Shown here in pieces: positions 18,676-26,150 of a DNA stretch of 64,000 nt (the stretch's first letter is position 1; every line of letters starts with the position of its first letter). The stretch comes from Galactobacter valiniphilus. GTDB taxonomy: Bacteria > Actinomycetota > Actinomycetes > Actinomycetales > Micrococcaceae. The notes below the pieces were generated by a model. It did not search any database. It was not told the origin of the DNA and worked only from the letters and a program-made list of their open reading frames with translations. Position numbers and translations under genes: made by a program. The stretch spans positions 111,763 through 175,762 of the forward strand of contig NZ_QQXK01000003.1 of assembly GCF_003575975.1 (NCBI RefSeq). The letters are read 5' to 3'.

Positions 18676-19763
18676 CTTCAGCAGCTGTGTCCGTCTCGCT
18701 GGGGCTCCCCGAGGTGCCCCGTCAGCGCCGCTCGCGCGGCGAGATCGAGGCCGCCGCGCCGGTCGAGGGCGACAAGCGCGTCCTCCTCGCAGCGCCGCGC
18801 GGCTATTGCGCCGGCGTCGACCGCGCCGTGATCGCCGTGGAAAAGGCCCTGGAGCACTACGGTGCCCCCGTGTACGTGCGCAAGCAGATCGTGCACAACC
18901 GCCACGTCGTGGAGACCCTCGAGGCCCAGGGCGCCATCTTCGTGGACGAGACCGAGGAGGTGCCGCGGGGTGAGCTGGTGGTCTTCTCGGCCCACGGTGT
19001 TTCGCCCGCCGTGGTGAACGCCGCGGCCGATCGCGAGCTGCGCACCATCGACGCCACGTGCCCGCTCGTGACCAAGGTCCACCGCGAGGCGGTGCGCTTC
19101 GCGCGCGCCGGCCGCGAGATCCTGCTGATCGGGCACGAGGGGCACGAGGAGGTCGAGGGCACGTACGGCGAGGCCCCCGAGGCCACGACCATCGTGAACA
19201 ACCCGGCCGAGGCCCGCACCGTGCAGGTCAAGGACCCCGAGAACGTCACGTGGCTCTCGCAGACCACGCTCTCCGTGGACGAGACCATGGAGATCGTGGG
19301 GATCCTGCGCGAGCGCTTCCCGCACCTGCAGGACCCGCCGTCCGACGACATTTGCTACGCCACGACCAACCGCCAGGCCGCCATCAAGGAGATCGCTCCG
19401 CAGGCCGATCTGGTGATCGTGGTGGGCTCGGCGAACTCCTCCAACTCGGTGCGCCTCGTGGAGGTCGCACTGGAGTACGGGGCGCGTGCAGCGCACCGCG
19501 TTGACTTCGCCCGTCAGGTGGACGAGTCCTGGTTCGAGGGCGTCGCCACGGTCGGCGTGACCTCCGGCGCGTCCGTGCCCGAGGTGCTCGTCCGCGAGGT
19601 GCTGGAGCTGCTGGCCGAGTACGGCTACGCCGACGTCCGCGAGGTCACCACGGCCGAGGAGGACATCCTCTTCTCGCTGCCCAAGGAGCTGCGCGCCAAG
19701 CTCAAGGAGGACGGCGACACCTCCCGCGGCCTCGGCGGCCGAGGGGCCAAGCCCTCCCGCTGA
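18672..19763 (+). CDS. ispH: 4-hydroxy-3-methylbut-2-enyl diphosphate reductase
   Basis: Last enzyme of the MEP isoprenoid pathway: an iron-sulfur protein reducing HMBPP to IPP and DMAPP. The three cluster cysteines are visible in [20 protein letters not shown] and [12 protein letters not shown]; the catalytic Glu region reads [16 protein letters not shown] and [11 protein letters not shown] are also conserved. It has a roughly 30-residue N-terminal extension, common in actinobacteria. The start overlaps the preceding gene's stop (ATGA), so the two are coupled. Confidence 0.97.
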   Translation: MTSAAVSVSLGLPEVPRQRRSRGEIEAAAPVEGDKRVLLAAPRGYCAGVDRAVIAVEKALEHYGAPVYVRKQIVHNRHVVETLEAQGAIFVDETEEVPRGELVVFSAHGVSPAVVNAAADRELRTIDATCPLVTKVHREAVRFARAGREILLIGHEGHEEVEGTYGEAPEATTIVNNPAEARTVQVKDPENVTWLSQTTLSVDETMEIVGILRERFPHLQDPPSDDICYATTNRQAAIKEIAPQADLVIVVGSANSSNSVRLVEVALEYGARAAHRVDFARQVDESWFEGVATVGVTSGASVPEVLVREVLELLAEYGYADVREVTTAEEDILFSLPKELRAKLKEDGDTSRGLGGRGAKPSR

Positions 19764-19795
19764 CGGGTGCCCGGCGGCCGGTTCCCGGCTCGACT

Positions 19796-19850
19796 CCGCG
19801 AAAACGGACAAACTCCTCGCCTCCGGCGGGGAGTTTGTCCGTTTTCGCGG
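19796..19850. repeat. Long perfect inverted repeat after ispH
   Basis: A perfect 21-bp inverted repeat (19796-19816 with 19830-19850) with a 13-base loop. It contains GAAAACGG/CCGTTTTC blocks flanked by GC ends and could terminate ispH. It belongs to a set of similarly built but different long hairpins at 45818, 60309 and 63803. Confidence 0.8.
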
Positions 19851-19933
19851 CGGTTTTCCTCACAGTGCGGATTCCTCCACGATTCATGCACGACGGCGGG
19901 CGGCCGGGGCCGCTTTCAGCGCAGGCTAGGCGG

Positions 19934-20890
19934 ATGGAACCTTGGCATGTCTGGCGCAACATCGAGCTGGAGCGAGAACCTGCCCGGACACTGCGGCGGC
20001 GCCTTGAAGCTGGCGCGGTGGTGCGGGTGAGCCCCGGATGGTTTGTCGACATCGAAGCGTGGGAGGGGCTGGCACCCTGGGACCGCCGGGCTTTGGTGGC
20101 ACACGTGTTTGCCCTGGCCCATCCCGGTGTGGCGCTAGCTGACGGGACCGGGCTCGCGGCGCGGGGGCTACCCACCTTTGATCGGAACGGGACTGCGCTG
20201 CACGTGCAATGCCCAGGTGGGCGCCCGCGGGGACGCTGGCTTGAAGCCGCCGGCGGCCAAGGGCTCAAAGGGCGGTGGAGACTCCTTGAGCATGATCGTG
20301 ACGACCCCGTTCAGCTCCTTGAAGGAGTCCCGGTTGTGGGCCCTATCTGGGCGGCGTCCCATGTGGCCGCGGGCCACGACGTCGAATCCGCAGTGGTGGC
20401 GCTGGACGGAGTCAGGCGCCATCTGCTGCTGCGAGGTGACGCTGAGGATGAGCTGCGCAGATCGCTCGAGGGGCTTCCTCAGGCCGCCGCGCGGAAGCGT
20501 GCTTCCGTGGCCTGGAAGGCCTCGACGTCGCTGTCAGAAAGTGCCGGAGAGACGCTGGCCCGCGTGCGCATGATTCGGTTGGGGTTCGAGCCGCCCGAGC
20601 TCCAGCTTGTCGTGACAGCGGATGGGCACCGCTTCAGACCCGACTACGCGTGGCGGTCCTTGGCACTCTTGGGCGAATTCGACGGGCAAGGAAAGTACGC
20701 GGGCAACGAGGGCGCGGTTCGCAGGGCCGAAAAGGAACGCGAGGAAGCGTTGCGGCGGGCGGGATTCCGGGTCTTTCGCCTGAGCTGGGCCGACATCTCG
20801 AACCCGCACGCACTCCGCAAGGCTCTGTCCGCGAACGGGGTGCCGCCGGCCGTACGCGACGAGCGGGGCAATGTCCGCCGCTTTCGGTGA
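19934..20890 (+). CDS. AbiEi-like antitoxin-domain / DUF559-type nuclease-fold protein
   Basis: A 318-residue protein of a kind frequent in Micrococcales. The N-terminal about 90 residues resemble a wHTH of the type IV antitoxin AbiEi (R-R-L-E-A-G-A-V-V-R-V-S-P-G-W-F-V). The C-terminal about 110 residues resemble a DUF559/Vsr-like PD-(D/E)XK fold, with S-E-S-A-G-E-T-L-A-R-V-R, the acidic R-P-D-Y-A-W, and G-E-F-D-G-Q-G-K-Y, which would supply the metal-binding acidic residues and Lys. No AbiEii toxin partner is adjacent. ATG at 19934 follows AGGCTAGGCGG; the longer frame begins inside the preceding hairpin. Function is unproven. Confidence 0.7.
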   Translation: MEPWHVWRNIELEREPARTLRRRLEAGAVVRVSPGWFVDIEAWEGLAPWDRRALVAHVFALAHPGVALADGTGLAARGLPTFDRNGTALHVQCPGGRPRGRWLEAAGGQGLKGRWRLLEHDRDDPVQLLEGVPVVGPIWAASHVAAGHDVESAVVALDGVRRHLLLRGDAEDELRRSLEGLPQAAARKRASVAWKASTSLSESAGETLARVRMIRLGFEPPELQLVVTADGHRFRPDYAWRSLALLGEFDGQGKYAGNEGAVRRAEKEREEALRRAGFRVFRLSWADISNPHALRKALSANGVPPAVRDERGNVRRFR

Positions 20891-21158
20891 GTACACGGGC
20901 CCTCGGCTGGAGCACGCGGCGATTTCGGTCAAAAGCGGCGCCGAAATCACTGAGTTTGTCCGAAATCGTGCAGGGGCGTGGAGATACCCGAGCTCACAGG
21001 TACGGCCCGGGGTCGGTTCGGTCTCGCGGGAGCATCGCGGGCACATCACAGGCCGCGCGGCCCGCGCTGCCCGCGTACCCGCGTACCGGCGCTGCCCGCG
21101 TACCGGCGCTGCCCGCGTACCCGCGTGGCACGCGCAGCCGGAGCACGGACCCCGGCGG
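20891..21158. other. Gene-free stretch with direct repeats
   Basis: No convincing gene is seen between the nuclease-fold gene and the rmuC stop. It holds short ATTTCGG/CCGAAAT inverted motifs (near 20922-20948), possibly a terminator, and the repeat cluster at 21064. Confidence 0.5.
21064..21120. repeat. Three direct copies of a 15-bp unit
   Basis: GCGCTGCCCGCGTAC occurs at 21064, 21089 and 21106, with partial CCGCGTACC units between. It lies in the short gap after the rmuC stop. Confidence 0.85.
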
Positions 21159-22436
21159 TCAGGCGCTGCGGGGGTGCTGGGCATCGCGGGGGTCGGCCGC
21201 CGCCGCGCGGCCGGGTGCTGCGCCGAACGCAGCGTCGGCCGAGCGGGCCGGGGGAGCGTCCTCGAGCTCCACGGGAACGCCGCGCGGGGACACCTCGAGC
21301 ACCGGGGCGCCCTCGAACGGCACGGCCGCGCCCTCGGGCAGGGCCGGGTCCATCTCGCCCAGGCGTCGCACGGACGGCAACACGCGGGACTGCAGCGCGC
21401 CGATGAAGCGGTTGTAGCCCTCCACCGAGGTGCGCAATGAGGAGCCGAGCTTGTCGAGGTGTCCGGACAGCGAGCCCAGGCGGCGGTGCAGTTCCTGCGC
21501 CTCGTCGAACAGGGCGCGGGCGTTCTGCGTCAGGAGCTCCTGGCGCCAGGACACGGCAAGGCCCTTGAGGATCGCCAGCAGGGTGCCGGGGGAGGCCAGC
21601 ACCACGCCGCGGGCGAAGGCATCGTCCAGCAACGAGCCGTCGGCCTCCAACGCGTCAGCCAGCACCGACTCAGCGGGAACGAAGCAGACCACCAGCTCGG
21701 GCGACCCCGGTAGGGCGTCCTGGTAGCGGCGGTCGCCGAGCGCCACGACGTGAGCCCGCAGGGCCTTGGCGTGTTCGGACAGCAGGCGCGCACGCTCCTG
21801 CAACGAGGAGGCCGAGCCGTCCAGCACCACCTCGTGCGCCTGCAGCAGCTTGGCCAGCGGCACCTTGGCGTCCACGGCCACGGATTTGCCGCCCGGCAGC
21901 CACACCACCAGATCGGGGCGGCCTGAGCCCACCACGACCTGCTCGTCGAAGTCCACGTGGCGCAGCATGCCGGCGGCCTCGACCACGCGGCGTAGCTGCA
22001 CCTCGCCCCAGGCGCCGCGGCGGCCTGCATCGCGCAGGGAACCGGCCAGCGTGGTGGTGGTGCGCAGCAGCTCGGCGTCCAGGCGTGCGGCGCGCTCGAG
22101 CTGCTCGTTGAGCTGCGAGTACTGATCCACGCGGTCGCGCTCCAGGACCGTCACCGATTGCTGCATGCGCGCCAGCCGCTCGGAGACCGGTGCCAGGGCC
22201 CGCAGGACCGCTTCGTCGCGCTCGCGTCGCGATTCCTCGGAGGAGAAGGAACGCTCCAAGACCTGCGCCCGCGCCACGGCGGCCGCCGCCTGCTCGCGGG
22301 CGCTGGAAGCGTCCGCCAAAGCGTCACTCAAGCGCGCGCCGTCGTGCCTTGGTCCCCAGACCAGCGTGCCCAACACGCCAAGCCCGGCACCCACGGCCAG
22401 CAGCAACACGGCCCACAACACCATCGCGAAGTCCAT
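21159..22436 (-). CDS. rmuC: DNA recombination protein RmuC
   Basis: A 425-residue protein with one N-terminal membrane helix (A-M-V-L-W-A-V-L-L-L-A-V-G), a long coiled coil (residues about 30-130), and the RmuC nuclease-like domain containing R-G-A-W-G-E-V-Q-L-R-R-V-V-E-A-A-G, R-P-D-L-V-V-W-L-P-G-G-K-S-V-A-V-D-A-K-V-P, and a C-terminal helical region. RmuC limits inverted-repeat rearrangements and is implicated in DNA exonucleolysis. It is divergent from ychF, with about 54 bases between the two starts. Confidence 0.93.
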   Translation of the reverse strand: MDFAMVLWAVLLLAVGAGLGVLGTLVWGPRHDGARLSDALADASSAREQAAAAVARAQVLERSFSSEESRRERDEAVLRALAPVSERLARMQQSVTVLERDRVDQYSQLNEQLERAARLDAELLRTTTTLAGSLRDAGRRGAWGEVQLRRVVEAAGMLRHVDFDEQVVVGSGRPDLVVWLPGGKSVAVDAKVPLAKLLQAHEVVLDGSASSLQERARLLSEHAKALRAHVVALGDRRYQDALPGSPELVVCFVPAESVLADALEADGSLLDDAFARGVVLASPGTLLAILKGLAVSWRQELLTQNARALFDEAQELHRRLGSLSGHLDKLGSSLRTSVEGYNRFIGALQSRVLPSVRRLGEMDPALPEGAAVPFEGAPVLEVSPRGVPVELEDAPPARSADAAFGAAPGRAAAADPRDAQHPRSA

Positions 22437-22490
22437 GCCCCCACCTTGTCACCACACCCTGACGGGTTGAGGCAAGTAGGATGGTCTCTC

Positions 22491-23570
<1,080 letters not shown>

Positions 23571-23688
23571 AAAAGTCCTCTGACCAGGGGTTTTACCTTC
23601 TCGGCTTCCTGTTGGGATCGACGGATGAGTTTCGATCTACCATCAGTTGCTGAGCGTTAATGGCGCTGACCTTCGCTTTTAACCGGCC

Positions 23689-23760
23689 CCTGCGGAACCT
23701 CCGCAGGAGCCGACTGCCTCCCTAACGGAACCCAGGGCGCTTCACCAGCGCGTTGGTTCC
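23689..23760. other. Structured leader at start of module 1
   Basis: Two hairpins: CCTGCGGA/TCCGCAGG (23689-23707) and GGAACC/GGTTCC (23727-23760) enclosing GCGC/GCGC. No open reading frame with gene-like composition covers 23571-23826. The structures could be part of an RNA or of a recombinase binding region. Confidence 0.4.
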
Positions 23761-23826
23761 AGCACCGAGGTCGTGGCCGGGGCAAGCAGTGCCCGGAGCT
23801 GTCGACGCTGAGCGACCGAGCAGTGT

Positions 23827-23855
23827 TTGACCTGCGCAGGTGGAACCCGTATCCT
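23827..23855 (+). promoter_or_regulatory. Sigma-70-type promoter before the Abi gene
   Basis: TTGACC (23827-23832), a 17-base spacer and TATCCT (23850-23855). The predicted transcription start is near 23861. Confidence 0.65.
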
Positions 23856-23860
23856 CGAAG

Positions 23861-23912
23861 TAACACGACAGGCTCGCTTCTCTAGATGAGACGCGGGCCT
23901 GTTCTCTTTCTA
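23861..23912 (+). ncRNA. Candidate small structured RNA upstream of the Abi gene
   Basis: Directly after the promoter is a hairpin: ACAGGCTCGC pairs with GCGGGCCTGT (10 bp with one T-G wobble, 23868-23877 and 23893-23902), then a 1x1 internal loop, a 4-bp TCTC/GAGA stem and a TAGAT loop. It is followed by TCTCTTTCT, terminator-like. A second hairpin (CCCCGG/CCGGGG, 23914-23928) precedes the GTG of the Abi gene. Abi_2/AbiF family genes are known to carry a conserved upstream RNA, and this could be such a partner or an attenuator. No homology to the known RNA was established. Confidence 0.4.
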
Positions 23913-23947
23913 CCCCCGGGTGCCGGGGACACCAGGACGATGCGCAC

Positions 23948-25495
23948 GTGACGACCCCGAACAGCACCTACGCCAAGCCGTTCCTCACGGTCCCCGAGCA
24001 GATCCGCCGGCTGCGCGGGCGCGGCATGGACTGCGGAGACAACGCCTACGCGGCCGAGGTCCTGCAGCGATACGGCTACTACCGGCTCTCGGGTTACTGG
24101 CACCTCTACCGTGACCGGCCCGCTCCTCCTGCGCCCCGGTTCGACGAAGAGGACCGCGAGATCCGCCTGGACACGTTCGTGCCCGGGACCGGCCTCGCGC
24201 ACGTGGTCTCGCTGTACGAGTTCGACCACGAGCTGCGCATGCGCCTCGGCGACGTCCTCAGTACCGTCGAGACGGCCTTCCGGTTCTTCATCGGCCACCG
24301 GCTCGGCAGGATCGACGCGTTCGCGCACAGGCACCCCTGGGCGCTCGGCGCGACGAGGCAGGAAGATCCCGGCGCGCCGCCCGAGCCGACCGCCGCCTAC
24401 CGCGAGTGGCTCGAGGAGTACGACCGGCACGAGCAGCGCGCCCGGGGCGACTTCGTCGTACATTTCCGCCAGCACTACGGTCCGCACCTGCCCATCTGGG
24501 TCGCGACAGAAGTGATGTCCTTCGGAGTGCTGAGCAGCCTCTACGACCTGATGCTGCAGCCCGACCAGGAGATCCTCGCGGCACGGTTCCAGGTCCGCAC
24601 CGCCGACGGCCACGGAGATCGCGGCGCTCTCGGGAACTGGCTCAACAACCTCAGGAACGTGCGGAACATCTGCGCCCACTACGGCCGTGTGTGGAACCGC
24701 GCGTTCGATGTGCTCATCGACGCGCCGGGGCAGGCTCGAAAGGACGCCGACGACCTGCTCGCGTCGCTCGCGGAAGAAGGGACGAACAACAGGCTCTACG
24801 GAGTGCTGCTCGTATTGCGCCACCTCCTGCTGAGCATCGCGCCGGAGAAGGGCGACGTCGTGGACCTGGCCGACTTCGTCGAAGAGAAGTCCCGCACCGT
24901 CGGCTTCGGCATGGAGCAGCTCGGATTCCCTGACAGTTGGAGGAGCAGCCCGATCTGGGATCGGGCCTTCGCGCTCGACCGCTCACCGATGATGGCCGCG
25001 AGCCTGCTCGACCGAGCCGAGTGCATGACCGCCGCCGAGACCCGCGCATCGCTGACGGGGGCGGAAGTGATCGACGCGGAGCGGACACGTACCCCGGCGC
25101 AGGCAGCGCGCGCGAAGAAGGCCGCCCAGCGCAGCCTGCTGCGGACCTACCTCAAGCACAACGTCGTGATCGAGGTCGAGCTCGGAGGGACGAAGTTCTA
25201 TCCGGCCTTCCAGTTCCGCGACGGGAAGATCATCGACGCGCTTGCCGAGATCAACCAGGCGCTCGCCCGGTCCTGCGGAGGCTCGGATCCGACCGACGTC
25301 GCCAGGGCGCTACTGGACTGGTGGCAGACGCCGCACCCGGACCTGCCCCATGGCGCGGACGGCTCGGACCGATCGCCCCTCGAGCTGCTGAGCTCGGCCA
25401 CCGAGGAGGAGTTCGCCGCGGCGATCGACGAGGCGGACGCCATACGCAGCTTCGTCGTGCCGCACGACCTTGACCGGGGCAATGCGTGCGAGTAA
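23948..25495 (+). CDS. Abi_2 (AbiD/AbiF-like) HEPN protein with C-terminal MbcA/ParS/Xre-like domain
   Basis: A 515-residue abortive-infection-type protein. The N-terminal about 300 residues match the Abi_2 pattern: Y-A-K-P-F-L-T-V-P-E-Q-I, R-Y-G-Y-Y-R-L-S-G-Y, and N-L-R-N-V-R-N-I-C-A-H-Y-G-R-V-W-N-R with the HEPN R-x4-H motif R239...H244, the presumed RNase site. The C-terminal region (about 395-510) has Y-P-A-F-Q-F-R-D-G-K-I-I-D-A-L-A-E-I-N-Q-A-L, W-W-Q-T-P-H-P-D-L and S-P-L-E-L-L, resembling the toxin-binding domain of MbcA/ParS/Xre antitoxins; no RES or other toxin is adjacent. GTG at 23948 has AGGA only distantly upstream. Abi proteins stop growth of phage-infected cells; the fusion's role is unknown. 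Confidence 0.78.
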   Translation: MTTPNSTYAKPFLTVPEQIRRLRGRGMDCGDNAYAAEVLQRYGYYRLSGYWHLYRDRPAPPAPRFDEEDREIRLDTFVPGTGLAHVVSLYEFDHELRMRLGDVLSTVETAFRFFIGHRLGRIDAFAHRHPWALGATRQEDPGAPPEPTAAYREWLEEYDRHEQRARGDFVVHFRQHYGPHLPIWVATEVMSFGVLSSLYDLMLQPDQEILAARFQVRTADGHGDRGALGNWLNNLRNVRNICAHYGRVWNRAFDVLIDAPGQARKDADDLLASLAEEGTNNRLYGVLLVLRHLLLSIAPEKGDVVDLADFVEEKSRTVGFGMEQLGFPDSWRSSPIWDRAFALDRSPMMAASLLDRAECMTAAETRASLTGAEVIDAERTRTPAQAARAKKAAQRSLLRTYLKHNVVIEVELGGTKFYPAFQFRDGKIIDALAEINQALARSCGGSDPTDVARALLDWWQTPHPDLPHGADGSDRSPLELLSSATEEEFAAAIDEADAIRSFVVPHDLDRGNACE

Positions 25496-25679
25496 CGCTA
25501 CGTGTCGGAGTGCCGGGGTACGAAGACCCATCCGCGAGCTGACTCGCGTCGAGGTGGAGGAAGGCGCTGGCCGAGGTCAAGGACAGTCGTACGGCGACCT
25601 CGAGGCTATCGACGTCGGCTTCGCGCCCGAGTGCGTGGCCGGCACATCAGGTGACAGTCTTCAGACGTTCGCTAACTGC
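25496..25679. other. Tail of module 1 without clear gene
   Basis: An in-frame stretch leads into the ychF-tail copy, but its composition and short length do not support an independent gene. No hairpin or promoter stands out. Confidence 0.4.
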
Positions 25680-25712
25680 GGCGACGTGGTGGAATTTCGT
25701 TTCGCCGTATAA
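25680..25712 (+). other. ychF-tail repeat, copy 1
   Basis: Encodes G-D-V-V-E-F-R-F-A-V-TAA. By direct comparison 26 of 33 bases match the native ychF end (23538-23570). The differences are mostly at third positions and in the third-last codon. Confidence 0.85.
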
Positions 25713-25751
25713 CCTCTGGCGTCGATTGAGTGGTCTGACCTGCCGATGCGA

Positions 25752-25790
25752 TGACCAAAATAGGTCAGCAGTCACTGTATAGTTCAGTGC
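25752..25790 (+). promoter_or_regulatory. cmtR promoter and possible operator
   Basis: TGACC-AAAATA-GGTCA inverted repeat (25752-25767) lies upstream of the -10-like TATAGT (25778-25783). Transcription would start at or next to the ATG at 25791, giving a leaderless mRNA. The repeat is a plausible CmtR binding site. Confidence 0.5.
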
Positions 25791-26150
25791 ATGCTGACCA
25801 TTACTTCACGCCTCGACGTCATGCACCGGCTCGGCCGAGCCATGGCGGACCCGACGCGATCCCGGATCCTGATGACCCTGCTCGACGGCCCGAGCTATCC
25901 GGCGGTGCTGTCGCGCGAGCTGGAGCTGACCCGGTCGAACGTGTCGAACCACCTGACCTGTCTGCGCGACTGTGGCATCGTGGCCGCCGAGCCCGAGGGA
26001 CGGCAGACGCGCTACGAGATCGCCGACCCGCACCTTGCTGCGGCGCTCACGGCGCTCGTGGATGTGACGCTGGCCGTCGACGAGCACGCGCCATGCGTTG
26101 ATGACCAGTGCCCGGTGCCGGGCTGCTGCGGGACGGGGGCAGGCGCATGA
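25791..26150 (+). CDS. cmtR: CmtR-type Cd(II)/Pb(II)-sensing ArsR/SmtB repressor
   Basis: A 119-residue winged-helix metalloregulator. It aligns along its length with Mycobacterium tuberculosis CmtR (R-L-G-R-A-x-A-D-P-T-R-x-R-I-L, L-T-R-S-N-V-S-N-H-L), and the three metal ligands known in CmtR fall at the same residue numbers: Cys57 and Cys61 in T-C-L-R-D-C, and Cys102 in H-A-P-C. A further Cys cluster (D-Q-C-P-V-P-G-C-C) ends the protein. It should repress its own operon until Cd or Pb binds. The stop overlaps the ATPase ATG (ATGA). Confidence 0.93.
   Translation: MLTITSRLDVMHRLGRAMADPTRSRILMTLLDGPSYPAVLSRELELTRSNVSNHLTCLRDCGIVAAEPEGRQTRYEIADPHLAAALTALVDVTLAVDEHAPCVDDQCPVPGCCGTGAGA

Noticed and set aside
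21064..21120. CRISPR array
   Set aside because: Units are 15 bases and spacers 2-10 bases; no cas genes are nearby.
25470..25712. Separate 80-residue gene before cmtR
   Set aside because: Only its last residues are meaningful, and these are the ychF-tail repeat; the rest has no gene-like composition.
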